Assembly: GCA_021030905.1 (NCBI GenBank)
Contig: JAGFMI010000001.1
Span: 1,054,001 to 1,118,000, forward strand
Direction: 5' to 3'
Length of the DNA: 64,000 bases
From: Pyrenula massariospora
Lineage: Eukaryota; Ascomycota; Eurotiomycetes; Pyrenulales; Pyrenulaceae
A program made the translations under genes and the position numbers. Positions 1 to 12,224 of this stretch are shown here, piece by piece. Each line of letters starts with the position of its first letter. Within the stretch, counting starts at the first letter, position 1. The notes below the pieces were generated by a model. It was not told the DNA's origin and ran no database searches. It was given only the letters and a program-made list of their open reading frames with translations.

Positions 1-1407
1 CCTCTACTTTGCAAGTTGATACAGAAATTAAAGACTTATTTCATGTCGGACTAACAGCACAGTCTGAGTCAGCGAGCGCATCGCCAACAATTTTCCATTC
101 ACAAGTCAGTTTCTCCGTTTCCTTGCATTTCCCAAGTCCTGCTGACTCTTCACTAAGTGAGCAAAGCCGCGACGTCTACATCTCAAGCAAATTATTTAAA
201 CCGAAGCTTGCGAATCATGCATCAATAAGATGTATCAAAGACACACTATCTACGGACTCTCAGAGCTGGGCAATCTTCAACGTGGGCGGTATTTTTGTAC
301 AGTACCAAAAAATCGCTCGATAGCAATAACAATATCTGATGCAACCGTTTTTGACCATTTGCCGTTGTGACGCTTCTCAGCCTCTCGATATGCCTGTCGC
401 TTTCTTCAAAGCAGAACTTCCGTCTTCGTGTCCCCTTGCCGTTCCATGAACCCAAAAAATCCCTGATCCTGATAGCTACTCCACCTCCCGCAAGTTCTTT
501 TCAACAAGAAATTGGGAAAGCTCTGGCTTCCTTACATACCGCCATTTTCGTCTTTACCTTGATACCCTCTAGATCGTCACGCCTTGAAACCTCTTCCCCG
601 CCCATTTCCTTCCAGTTTTGTCAGAGCCCTCATCCTCTCGGTCTCACCTCATAGTTAGAGCTAGCACAATTACATCGACGGACGCAAACACTCGGAGGCG
701 GAGTTGTTGTTCGAATTGGAGTGCGGTACCGGGTGGAGGAGGGGAATAGGTGGGGCTTCTCCTTGGAGAGAACGAGGGATAGGAATTCACCAGGCTTGTT
801 CGTTTTGGGGAAGAGATGGAACAGGGACTTGGGATTAATAATGAGTGTAGGAGGTTTTAAGAGCATCGCCTTCGAGGATTGCAGATAATAGGTGTATCGA
901 GGCTCTCCATACGTGCAACTTTATCTCAATCTCATTCTCAAAAAGAGGTTTACAGCTTAGCCTAGGAGTAGCCGATGTCTGAATCACAAAATGTTTTTAA
1001 TTTGGAGAAGCTATCTAACTTCTAGAGGGCGCCATTGCTAGTGAATGCCAGGAGAAAGTATCTGACCGTGTTTGCAACGATCATAGGCAGCTGAACGAGA
1101 GAGCGCGCATAGCTATCCAGCCTAGATACCTTTCGTCCCTAATGCATTCATGACGCAGGATTTCCATTTGAATGATCTTCATAACTCCGTTACCACGTCG
1201 TAGCCATGCGCTCGCCCGGCCCGCTTGCAAGTGCGGAAATGGAAGTAACGTACAGTGGGAAATTTCAGGTTGGGAGTATTTGCGGACAAAGGTGTGATGG
1301 AAGGGTTCTCTGGAGACCGTCGCCAGCCGGGGCGTTGTCTCAGAGCGTAACATCGTTCGCCGCAATTCCCCGTATAGATCGATTTGCTGGCTGCCGAGTC
1401 AGTGTAT
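1..1407. other. Intergenic, no gene recognised
   Basis: Only short chance reading frames are present and none resembles a known family. The right end is the 3' flank of the minus-strand DUF1996 gene. A neighbouring gene's untranslated region beyond the left edge cannot be excluded. Confidence 0.5.
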
Positions 1408-3026
1408 TTAGAACCACCCGTGGTTTCTCCTCATCCGGCTTTGGCGATGCTTCAAAAAGTGCGCGACGTGCTCGGCGCGTTTGCTTGGCTGAGGTGTGTC
1501 TGCAGTAACCACCATCGTTGCGGAGACTGTGACTTCTTCCTGCATGACAATCTCGTTGACGACCACGCCATTGGTCGTGTACACACTAGTCGCTATGGGC
1601 GAGGCCGGAGCGGCTGAGGAGACATCCGCGGAGGGAGTTATAGATGAACCGCTGGATGAGGAGGATTTCTCTGCAAAAACACCACCTCCGTACTGGTCCG
1701 TCGCCGTCGTTGATACCGGTGCGTACGTCAAGGTTGGCACTGCGGCAGAGGCAGATGAAGCAGGTGGCTGCTGGGACGCCGAAGCGCCTCCGGTGTCTGA
1801 GCTGGCATAGGCAGGACCAGATTGAACTTGAACATTGCCCGGCAAACCTTCACGGGGCCCTTGATAATTGACGTCTTTGATCTGATTGGGCATGTCGAAG
1901 GTGCATTGCGCGGCTTTGGAGTCGCTCTGGATATCAAACATGTGACAGTCTTGGATCATGCCACTTGGATTTGTACACGTGTTGACGGCAGCTTGAAGAA
2001 AGTCTGTGTCCCAACCGTTCATGAAATCACCATGATAGCCGTAGCCGGTCGGATCACCATTCGAGATGACAAACTTCCCAGATTGACCTTTAAATTGTGC
2101 GGTATCGAAAATTGTCTCATAAAATAAGGAAGGGACCCGTTTCTCGAACCCTGGCGGGCAATCACCTGCCTTGACCAAGTGGGGGTACGCAACGTGGCTT
2201 TTGTGGTCTGGAGAGTCGACATCCTTGCCATTCCAACAAGAAGGGAACATCAATTCGAGACGAAGTCCATCGGGACAATTAGCATCCAAGTAAGCCTTGT
2301 CAGGAAGAAAATGCCGGTATAACGAGCCTTCTGGCGGGTCTTTGCTGTAGTCGAGACAATTGAATCCTCGGGCTTTCAGAGCAAGATCCGATTGAACCCC
2401 AGGATTTTGCCATGACGACTCTGGAGGATCTGGTACGGCGAGATTGCTAAAATTGCGCTGGTAGGTGTCGCCTGAAATCATCGCAAATCCTGAAGGAAAG
2501 GCTTGAATGTCATCCCCGTACAGGAGGTAGTAGCTTTGTATAGTTAGTGACCTATCCACCTAATTTCAAGCTTGTTGAATGTGAACTGTGGGGAAGAGGG
2601 GGGGGGGGGGGGGTTGCAAAGCAACTTACGCGAGCATGCCACCAACTGGATTCACCATTGAAGTTTTGCCATTGTCATCCATAAACATCAACGGAGGGGT
2701 CCAATAAGCCGACTTGTCTTGGGTCACGGCACAACTAGTACAACCAGATGCTTGAAGCCCAGCTCCTGTAGCGTCAAAGCCAAAGTCTGAAATTATCCCA
2801 GTCAGCTTGGGTTGAGATAAATCCTGCCTAACACTGGCAGCCCTGAGAACAACTTACTCTTGCCTCCATGGATGACGTGTGTGTGGGGTGAGACTGTACC
2901 AAAGGCCATAAGAGGGTCAATTTGGCCGGTTCCGGATCGCGCGCGACATTCCATCCTCCAGAAAGCTTTCGTCAAGGACGGCAAGGCAAGCCCCGCAAGG
3001 AGGGTTACCGGCGACGAAAATTTCAT
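1408..3026 (-). CDS. Secreted DUF1996 protein with Ser/Ala-rich C-terminal region
   Basis: Three exons (3026-2858, 2786-2630, 2533-1408) give 483 residues. A signal peptide of about 21 residues (MKFSSPVTLLAGLALPSLTKA) precedes the DUF1996 hallmarks: FWRMEC, GQIDPL, then HTHVIHGGKNFG, and later MLAYYLLYGDDIQAFPSGF, DCPPGFEKRVPSLFYET and GYHGDFMNGWD. DUF1996 proteins are extracellular fungal proteins of unknown activity, often with WSC or other carbohydrate-related modules. No WSC repeat is seen here. The C-terminal third is Ser/Ala/Thr-rich, probably O-glycosylated, and ends in a dibasic site followed by a His/Arg-rich tail (KRAEHVAHFLKH ... RMRRNHGWF). Intron 2 contains a run of 16 C on the coding strand. 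The exon junctions are inferred from GT-AG sites and reading-frame continuity. Confidence 0.85.
2598..2613. repeat. G16/C16 homopolymer in intron 2 of the DUF1996 gene
   Basis: Sixteen consecutive G on the plus strand, read as C16 by the minus-strand transcript, 16 nt after the 5' splice site. Such runs are length-unstable and prone to sequencing error. Confidence 0.9.
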
Positions 3027-5438
3027 GGCGGGCTTGCTTCAGAAGCGTTGAAACAATAGTCGAGCAAAGGTGGTATAGAAAGGAATGACTGTGGTCAGTT
3101 TAACGAATAAGTGATAAGCGCTCAAGATCCAGATCGAACGTAGATGATAAGTTCGCGACTACCAGATCGCTTGGTGGACTTGAAAGCGAGAGTGAAGAAA
3201 GGAAAGTGGTGATGTTTCCTCGTTGCGGTCGCGGTCACGGTCGGGATCTCGGCGGGGAAAGGTTTCTTGTGTTGCGGCGGGTGCCAGGAGTGATGATTGC
3301 GTGTTCACAAGCCTTGAGTTGGTGAAGATCTGGCCGCCTCCGCACAGCTCCTGTCGGTGATATGATAAGCACCAGGGAACTGTATGCTCTCCACGCTTAT
3401 CACCCTCGTAAAGAATGCTTGTATGCAATCTTGGAGCAATTCGCAGCACACGGCTCGTCGGTCTTGATCGTCTCCTTTCTTCCAAAGATGTCTTCAATTG
3501 CCTTGTCTCAATTGTCTTCACAATCCACTCTAAAAGTTCCAGCAGAGCTAGAAAGAACACTGGAAGTGTCGCGTGCTCCCTCTCTTTCACCCAAAATTGC
3601 GTCCTCAAACAAGGTCCCTTTGGTTGCTGTCTCCTCTTCAGTCTTTTCTTAGCAGTCGGTAGGAAAGGGACGAACTTGCTCAAGAGAGTAGCACTGTTCG
3701 TGCAGGACCCGGTCCCGGATTTGAAGAAAAGAATGACTTCGAGTCAGATACAGAAGTGAATGACTACGCTCGACGAATGAAGGAGAGGCGACCGCACTCT
3801 GCGCACCGCGCGCCAGCAAGACAGAGACGATAATCCAGAGGGCCGCGGGTCCTATCAAGAGGTCGAGGATCTCTCACAAAGGGAAATGGAGGGCAGGCAG
3901 TATACATACTCTTGGCAATGGGGTCGGGGATGATCACGAAATGTTGGCAGGGGGTACGTTTTCCCCCAACATCTAAGATGTGGTGCGACATTCTGTGGGG
4001 AGTCTGGGAGATCTTCATCTTCTCGAAACATAGCGGATGAGCAATTGCAGTGTGATTTCTGTAGTGTTCCTCTTTCGCCTGGGAGTACCCTGTCTTACCA
4101 CTGGTCCTTGTCTGTTCTTCGGCGCTTCATCGTGGGAAGCTAACCGCTATCACGATCCACCACTACCAAGAAGGGCAGAGGCACTCTGCGCATCCAGTGA
4201 TCCGCAGATGCAATGACCCACCTCAAGATATTCCTTCCCTTCACAGGCATGGGAAAGTGCTCTCACCGATATCTGAAACATGGGCGTTGAACCGGGGAGG
4301 AAAGAGATGAAGGTGGCAGTTAATTGCTTCAGCTTCACGCAGTTGTCGGAGAATAGGTGCCACTAAACCAGAAAGAACGTGTGAAACAAGGGGCCACTCT
4401 GGGGGGTTTGCTGGGCGTGACTGCCGACTTTTCATTGGCCGGATGCATGGCTGCGCCAGATGGGGATCTGAGAAGATAAAGCTGTAGTCGGCCGAGGTTC
4501 CTCTTCTTTGTCCCATAAGTTCGGAGTGTTCATGCAAGAGTGAGCGCTGAGGCATGGCTGGTAGAATCCGGGGCCTATGGCGCACTTCAAGGCAACCGCC
4601 CGGCATTCGCAGCGCGTGGCTGCATGCAGTCATTGTGGAAGCTGATCATTAGTATGCAGGCCCATAATGAAAATAACATTCCTAGTCACCTAATCTACAG
4701 GTCAAGTTCTCAACGGTTTTTTGAAATCCCCATATACGCCCGCCTGCCCAATCGCGACGCCGTTTGCCAGGCTGAGTCTTGAGCGGATGATGGCCGGTAT
4801 GCGGAAGCTTAACCAAGTTGTGCATCCCGAAGCTCCACCGATATCCAGCAGGAAGATTCCACCGCGCTGAAAATGATTCGTCATTGAGGGATGTTTCTGC
4901 TTGGTTCTGCTCGCCTTGTTGAGGCCGGCCGCTACAAATGCGAAAGTAGTGCCTTCTATTTCCATCTCTTTGTCTTCAAGTTGTCTATTTTCGGAAATAG
5001 CGTTTTGCCAACACGGTGATTGCTGAACCGCTTCCTTACGCGGTGCACATAGCTGTCTTCGCGCACGTCTAGCTTCATATCAAGGCATCTATTTTTTCGA
5101 CATGTCAAAAGTCTATCACAAATGACCGATCGCCACATATTGCCACTCTTGGTTGCATTTCCGGGCAAGCGTTACCCTACGTGCCGACCCATCCCAGAGA
5201 GTTTACGTGAAAGACTTCCACGTATCAAGCGCATGTCATACGCAGATAGAGAGCACCTGGTGCACCTTTCATTACTGTTTGCATCTTCATGTTCTGTCCT
5301 TAATCAAGTCAAGCTATCCGCTTTGGTCTTCTACTTGATGGCCTTTGCTGCTTAAGCTGCTCCTTGGGCTTGGTCTTGTACACACAAGAGATAACTTATC
5401 GCACAGTACGGTCTTGAACTCATCAAAACTTATTCTCA
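3027..5438. other. Intergenic, no gene recognised
   Basis: This holds the promoter of the leftward DUF1996 gene and that of the rightward asparaginase gene. Reading frames at 3159-3683 (-) and 4241-4633 (-) have no family resemblance, no convincing intron partners and composition like chance frames. Confidence 0.5.
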
Positions 5439-7312
5439 ATGGCTACAGAACCGAGATCAACCCTCGAAGATGGCGTGCTTGGTAACATCGAGTCACGGGT
5501 ACTGGTCTGCGTAACGGGAGGAACGATTTGCATGAAAAAATCACCAGATGGCCTGGTTCCTGCTCGGAACTTCTTGGAGACGGCAATGGCTCCGCGATCA
5601 GAGTTTAATGACGGTCTTCAACATGAGCCGTTGACTGTGCAGATTGACGATACTGATTGTCCGCGGAGCCTGAAAAGTCTGCGGACTCCAACGAATTCCT
5701 TCGGGAAACAGATAAGGTATGCATCAAACTCTGTTCACCATACTGAGAGAAGACTTAAATATAGAAGGTACGCGGTCTTAGAATACGACGTACTTTTAGA
5801 TAGTAGTTCTATTGATGCTCAGGGTTGGTCACAAATTGCGAGGTATCTTGGCCTCGTGGAGCAACCTTTCTTCTCTAGCTTACCCTAGACAGGACTATTA
5901 GTCGTAATTACACACTGTTTGATGGATTCGTTGTTCTTCACGGTACCGACAGTCTTGCATATACCTGCTCTGCTCTGAGTTTCATGCTTCAGAACCTCGG
6001 GAAACCGGTCATATTTACTGGCTCCCAAGTTCCCATGTCGCAGCGCAAGAACGACGCCGTTGAAAACTTGCTAGGTAAGCTACCCGCTCACCTCTATGAC
6101 TTCGATTCGAGTTTAACAATGTTCAGATGCGTTGGATATTGCTGGCCATTTTATGATTCCAGAGGTGTGCCTTTGCTTCGATTCGCATCTCTATCGCGGT
6201 AATCGGTCCACCAAAGTTTCTGCCAATGCTTTCAATGCTTTTGCGTCTCCGAATCTTCCACCATTGGCCAATATCACTGCCATGGACATTGAAGTCGCTT
6301 GGGATTTAGTACACAGACCGACATCGCTTGAGAAGTTTTCCATTCAAACCGATCTTGATACAACTCACGTGGCTTGTCTGAGAATATTCCCTGGTATCAA
6401 GCCAGCTATGGTGGACGCTGTTCTTCAGACCGAAGGTCTCCGTGGGCTTGTTCTAGAAACATACGGGGCTGGCAATGCACCCGGTGGGCCTGACCATGCC
6501 TTGACCAAGGTTTTTCAAAAATGGACAGACCGCGGCGTAGTTATCGTGAATGTGACCCAATGCCTAACAGGAAGTGTGAACACTATCTATGCTACAGGCA
6601 TGGCGCTTGGACGAGCTGGCGTGGTTGTTGGCGGGGACATGACGACAGAAGCTGCGCTGACGAAACTCGCCTACTGCCTGGCCATACCGGGCTCTACCCC
6701 TGAAAACGTCAGGAGGCACATGTCCATATCACTCCGAGGTGAAATCAATGAAGGGTCTAAGACAGTCTTCCGCCACCCTTCCCCAACCCTCTCGTCCAAA
6801 GTCACAAATCTGACAGCTATACACTACGCAATTACCGAAGGCAATCTTGGCAAGGTAAAGGACTTGCTAAAACTCGAACCTGAATGGCTCCTCAATAAGC
6901 CAGACTATTCTGGAAACACGCCGTTGGTAAGTTCTATCCCTCCTCCTTGCGAAACCCACGCCCTTTGGGATATCGGTGAGTGATTGAGTGGTTGCTGACA
7001 TTGAGGGTAAATAGCACATGGCTGCGACCGGTCCTAGCCTCGATATCCTTCGATATTTTCTATCCGAAGGTGACTTGTCCGGTCTAATTCAGGCTCATTC
7101 TATGGCTGACTTGTCTAGGTGCGTCGGTCCATATCAGAAACCGTACCGGCAGCGGAAGAACGCCGCTATTCTTGGCAGCCAATGCAGGCCTTACCGAGCA
7201 TGTAGGGCTACTGCGGCAGAGCGGCGCGCATCTACATGCGTGTGAATTAGAGACGGCCAGGCTACATGCTTCCCAGATGCCGGACGTGTGGAAACGGGCT
7301 GGTGTGGAATAG
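5439..7312 (+). CDS. Cytosolic L-asparaginase fused to C-terminal ankyrin repeats
   Basis: Six exons (5439-5716, 5765-5842, 5893-6074, 6127-6926, 7015-7069, 7119-7312) join in phase to 528 residues. The enzyme hydrolyses L-asparagine to aspartate and ammonia. The N-terminal asparaginase domain shows the nucleophile loop VTGGTI (Thr26/Thr29), the second catalytic segment FVVLHGTDSLAYT, the FTGSQVPMSQ stretch and the C-terminal-lobe motif GLVLETYGAGNAP. There is no signal peptide, so the protein is expected in the cytosol. From about residue 440 two to three ankyrin repeats follow (AIHYAITEGNLGKVKDLL, GNTPLHMAATG, GRTPLFLAANAG). The same architecture occurs in mammalian ASPG and other type-I-like asparaginases. 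The last two introns fall inside the ankyrin part. The last repeats look degenerate and the protein stops soon after them. Confidence 0.9.
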
Positions 7313-8909
7313 CTGGGGCGAGAAGAACCCTTTGCACCTGCAAAAGAAAGGCTCGGTAATGGCGCAAGGTGACCATTTGGTGACGTGAGCGAAAACACAA
7401 CATTCCGAATGAGATTCCTTTGCGCCATTGAGATGGTGTGTACCTTTGTCAAAGGAACCCAGGACGGAGAGAAGCACATCCCATTGTGGACGGGAAGCAC
7501 GTCCGCGGAGAAAGCAAGCTTCAAGGACGCCTCTTCACCAAGCTTTCATACGCGACCACGGGTGAAATCGAAGGGTCATTCTTACTTAGCTAGTCATACG
7601 CATAACGGCCCAAGCAGTGGATATGACTGGCAATGCTTCCTCACAGACTGGGGCTGGAATGTGGGCACGGGTATGATCTGGAGACAGCAATAATGAGGAC
7701 CAATAGCTCAGCGGCGGGTTATAGTTCCAAGCGTCACTGTGGCGGGCATCGTCGGTTTCTTTCAGCCGAGTGGGACCTTCCCATTAGAGGAGAAGCTGGC
7801 GAAAAGCAGGACATCTGATGGTCCCCATCTTGCAGGCATTCAGTAGAAACGGTCGACGATAGTGATTGCATCATTTCAGACCCTTATTTGATACCGCGCC
7901 TTTGGTAAGCGGATCGTCGATTGTAGGCGCAGCGTAGGCGCATAGATTAGGTACCTAAGGCCTTGGGTTTCTATTCCGCTCCCTCGAGGCAGCCTTGCAG
8001 CGGCGGACATGGCCTTCGAGATCGCCCATATCCGAAAAGGCGGGGAAGCAGCCACCAGCCGGAGTGGGACAAGCTCTGCCACCTCTACGACGTAAGGTAC
8101 TATGGTACAACTCCTCCTTTCTCCCTCATCCTCATGATCCACTTGACCACCTGTCGTCTCGCCTACCTCTCCTTCTACTTCTTCATGCTGTCACCGAGAG
8201 ACCACAGTACAAGATCAATAGCCGCAGGTACCTGAGGTATATCTGGGTACACATTCCTACCATGCAGCCAACGACCCTGGAAGCGGACGCCAGTCGCCCC
8301 AGCATCACCGTGTCTCACGCCGTCCCTCCAGTTCCATAGCGCCATCGCTTCTTGAATCTCCTGTCTGGATACACGTGCCTGTTAAGTCCATGGTCCGAGC
8401 AGCCGTTGTCACGCGTTACGTAACCCGCTGTCGGCGTTGCAACTTGACTTTCCCATGCTGGGGAAGTCGCCTCCCTGTCTATATACATTTCTTCTCCACT
8501 GTCTTCCCTACCATGCAATGCCTGTCGAGAGTCTGAAGGCTCCCCTGTTTCTTCTGGATGAGGACAGCTTTCATTCATGCGGTGTCTTTGTCTACCTAGT
8601 CCTGAACTGACTGCCCCTGATATCTCCGCCGTAGTTGATCTGAAAAGTGACTCTCGCGCTGGAATCCCGGCCTAACGGCTTCCTCACCCTTCACTACCTT
8701 CCAGGCTCCAGTGGCTGAACTTCTGTCGGGCCGAGGTCTCCCGATCAGCCCGGAATCGGCCCTGGTGCCCTAATCTCTTCCCCTTTCTGATATCTGATAA
8801 CAGTTTGATATATCCCGGGTCATTAACGACTCAAAAGCCCATTCCAAGTTCACTACCTTCCCTGACATCTCCGCCCCTTTTCTCAACTAAAGTGCGTCGG
8901 TGCAGCTTA
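7313..8909. other. Intergenic, no gene recognised
   Basis: This is the 3' flank of the asparaginase gene and the promoter of the NmrA-like gene. Frames at 7385-7693 (+), 7963-8339 (+) and 8315-8578 (-) match nothing I know. The in-frame extension of the next gene upstream to 8805 lacks conserved sequence. Confidence 0.45.
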
Positions 8910-10027
8910 ATGACAATCGCTAATCTGAGGATCATCACTGTCGTCAACGGGACCGGCCGGCAGGCCGCGTCTCTCATTCGTGCAACAAGCGCCGTTGGTT
9001 ATTCTATTCGCGCCCAGGTGCATTCTCGGACCGGTCTTGTTGCTGAGGAGCTGGCAGATCTGCCCAACGTGGAATTGTTCGAAGGAAGTCTGCTTAACAA
9101 TCCCGCGTTTGTCAAGGCTCTCTTCAGCGGCGCTCACTATGCATTTATCAACACGACCTACCTTGAGGGTGATGAAGTTGCGATCGGAAGATTACTAGCA
9201 GATGCGGCCAAAAAATCGGGAACTATCCAGCACTACATATACAGTAGCATGCCCGATCACGCAGCCTACGACCCGAGATGGCCTTCCCTACCTCTCTGGG
9301 CCTGCAAAGCTACCGTGGAGAATTACGTGAGACAGGTCGGGCTTCCAGCAACCTTCGTATACGCCGGCATATATAACAACAACTTTACCACCTTACCTTA
9401 TCCCCTCTTCTGTTTGGAACAACAGGGAGAAGACGGTCTTGTCTGGAAAGCGCCTTTCCACCCTGACATTCCCTTGCCATGGCTTGACGCTGAACATGAC
9501 GTTGGGCCTGCCGTGCTGCAAATTCTCAAAGATGGACCTAAGAAGTGGTCCGGACATCGGTCAGTCACCCCAGATCAATTAGGGAAGCCGCTCGCTGATG
9601 CCTCTGCTCTAGCATTGCTCTTGCCTTTGAAATGCTCACCCCAAATCAAGTCGCCGCCGCCTTTTCCCGCGCACTCCGTCTCCCATGCACCTATGAGTAC
9701 GTACCGAACATCGAAATTCGAGTCACCACTCCTCCAGGCTACCGTGAACAACTCTCCGGCATCGAACTTCTTTTCGGCCGACTTCAAGCGCCTTACTTCC
9801 CAGCTTCCATGTTCCAGATCCCTCCGGATATGAGCAGGTCGAGCCCTACAAATGCCAGAAACCACAAGGAGGATGTCACAGACGAGCGCATGGCACTGAC
9901 AGATGAAGCGCAGCAATTATGGGAAGGTTGGAGGGGCATAGAGGAGTATGCAGGTGAGGCATTTCTTGCGGAGGAAGAGGCAAATGGTATGGATTGGATG
10001 ATGGATAAGAAGGCTACTTCAGCTTGA
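8910..10027 (+). CDS. NmrA-like NAD(P)-binding family protein
   Basis: Two exons (8910-9559, 9613-10027) give 354 residues. The N-terminus begins with a Rossmann beta strand and the glycine motif ITVVNGTGRQAASLIR, a variant of the NmrA GxxGxxG loop. It continues with the family segments FEGSLLNNPAFVKALFSGAHYAFI and HYIYSSMPD, and a Tyr/Asn-rich stretch AGIYNNNF. NmrA-like proteins are atypical short-chain dehydrogenase relatives that bind NAD(P) and often regulate rather than catalyse. The true Neurospora/Aspergillus NmrA acts in nitrogen repression, but nothing here shows that this is its orthologue. I chose the ATG at 8910 because it directly precedes the Rossmann strand. An in-frame ATG exists at 8805. 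Confidence 0.8.
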
Positions 10028-11102
10028 GCATGATCGATCCCATAGCTGCATGTTCGGAGGACTTTACGAATTTTACTTATCGATGGGGCAATTCAATGAA
10101 GACACAAAAGCAATTCAATTTAGCATCTTTAGGGTGTTGATGGGAGGAAATTTTGGCCTCTACGGCCACAGCCACAGCCAACGCCGAGTATTGCATAGCC
10201 ATGCCGGGTCAAGCGAGATATTTTACTGAGCCAGGGGCGTCGTCGCTAAACACGCTTCTAGCCTCTTCCTCAATTGCAGGCCACCTTAGGTAGCTAAGCA
10301 TTTCCTGTCCGGTATCTGCGCCAAAAAAAGCAAAATATTACTACTTCCATGATCAAAAGGCCTATGTCCACCAGCTATGAAATAGCCGAGATCTTGTTTC
10401 TACGATTCTACTTGTCCAATTCCATGCTTTCGCCCTGTATTTGTTCACGATCTTCTGCACCCCGCTTCGCCGATCGAACCGCTCAAGGTGATGCACCTTA
10501 TCCATCAAAGTTGCATCAATGCAGTATCTCGAAATCCCCACAAATACGGAGACAAAGTCTGTGTCAAAACAACCTCGCCTCTTGGCCCGCGCCTCTCTAT
10601 CCTCCCAGTGGAAAACTACATATCCCTCATAAACTGATTCATTCCCGTGGATGCCCTTAACCAAACTCATGAACAGCCCACGTAGTTCAATCTTCATCGG
10701 AAATGGGACAGATTTAGCTATGTTCACCTAACTACCACGATTAGAGGTCCTACACACATGACCCCCACAGACGTGCAATGCCCAAATACTCGAACAAATC
10801 TGTTGAATTGACATGTCGAGAGTCTGCTAGAATACTAAACAACAGTCTATCGTAATACGGGGCCTTTCATCCCGCGAGCATAGTCTATACTATATCATTT
10901 TCCACCCAACGAGGAACGTCGTAGCCATGCCAATGGAAAGAGCTTCGCTCGGGGAAGTCTTTTCGAGAACAGAATAGAACAAAGAATATCACCATCAGCG
11001 GGTCTGAGTCCGAATACTCGGACCGGCACCAGCTAGGGTCAAATTAAATGGCTTATTCGCTGTGTCTGAAAGCGAATCAAGTCTGTTACGTGCTGTCGAA
11101 TC
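10028..11102. other. Intergenic, no gene recognised
   Basis: 3' flanks of two convergent genes. An open frame of 121 codons at 10362-10727 (-) has no recognisable motif, and a plus-strand frame overlaps it at 10349-10660. Neither is supported. Confidence 0.45.
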
Positions 11103-12224
11103 CTAGTGTTTCGCTGTAACTTTGTCGCCGGTCAACTTTTCGACGGCTTCTTTTGCCCTGGAGAATTAAATAGTTAGCATTTCAAACATATAGGCTCCTT
11201 TCTCTTTCCGCAAAAAGGGATAGCAAAGGCAGCACTCACATATCGCCCAAAGCAACCATACAAATCGTCTGCCAAACGCTAAGTCCGATACGTGGAGTCA
11301 CACCACGATACAACCCTCGAATCCCGTTCTCATTGTAGATGTACCTCAGCGTCTTCCCCACAGTCAGATTCTTCGGCCGCTTCGGATCGTCCGTCTTGCT
11401 CTGCATTTCCACGCGGACGACCTCGATCGGCTGATTCCAAGCGCTCAAACCACCACCAAGCCCACTGGCAAGGATCTTCTCCATACCACTGAGTTTCTGG
11501 CTGTCCTCTTTGCCGGAGGCCCTCCGGATAGCCATCTCCGCCAGACGCGAGAGCCCGAATCTCGACCCCCAGTTTGTCGTCTGCCGGATCGCCACGGCGT
11601 TGACCCCCTTGTTGATCCCCCGGATCCCTTCCTTGCGGTAGATGTTGGCAAACGTGGCCCACGTGCTCGGAGGCTTGACCCCCTGCGCCGCGAGCTTGTG
11701 CTGTGTGATCTCGACGGTCTTCATGCATGTGCAGAAGCCCATGGTGGCGTAGGCTTGGGCGACGCCGCCGGTCATGCCCCCCGCAATGCCGGCGGCGAAG
11801 TCGTTGGCGCCGAAGGTTTTGGCGTGGTACTCGGCTTCGGAGGCGACGAAGAGGAGGACGGCGCCTTTGGTGGACGCTTCGATCCAGGCCCAAGGGATGA
11901 GGCCTTGGAAGACTGTGAGAGAGTGGTATGTGTCAGCATAGCGATCATGCTCTATCGTCACAGGAAAGGTGGTAGGTGTCCTGAGTACGGGTCTAGATAG
12001 AACTCACAGCCAAGGATCCCACCACGACCCCATATCCGTGTGATGGCAGTGCCGAACGAGTCCGATCTATTAGCCGCCATGGTGGTCTTGATCACCTCAA
12101 GCGGCTGGCCTAGAGTGGTCACCTCGAACATGTTCATCCCGCCCCCGACGAGCAGATTGCTGAACTTGATCGGCTTCTTTTCTATCGTCCGCCCGCTAGG
12201 TGATGATGTAGCTTTGGTTGCCAT
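11103..12224 (-). CDS. YHM2: Mitochondrial citrate/2-oxoglutarate carrier, Yhm2 type
   Basis: Three exons (12224-12008, 11912-11240, 11157-11103) give 314 residues, the length of yeast Yhm2. The protein belongs to the mitochondrial carrier family and in yeast exchanges citrate for 2-oxoglutarate across the inner membrane, feeding cytosolic citrate and NADPH. Carrier signatures are visible: TTLGQPLEVIKTTMAANR near the N-terminus and AWNQPIEVVRVEMQ near the C-terminus, with the middle repeat diverged (FCTCMKTVEITQHK) as in the family. The stretches QGLIPWAWIEASTKGAVLLF and INKGVNAVAIRQTTNWGSRF are near-identical to those I recall for yeast Yhm2. Translation could start 12 codons upstream (12260), but MATKATSS fits the family better. 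The gene lies directly downstream of citrate synthase on the same strand. Confidence 0.93.

Noticed and set aside
3159-3683. Minus-strand frame of 174 codons upstream of the DUF1996 gene
   Set aside because: Arg-rich, no motif, no splice partners. It overlaps other frames of similar length.
10362-10727. Minus-strand frame of 121 codons
   Set aside because: No recognisable domain, and an overlapping plus-strand frame of similar length suggests chance.
11330-11893. Alternative minus-strand frame of 187 codons, Arg/Gly-rich
   Set aside because: A shadow of the YHM2 coding exon in another frame, caused by its high GC content.
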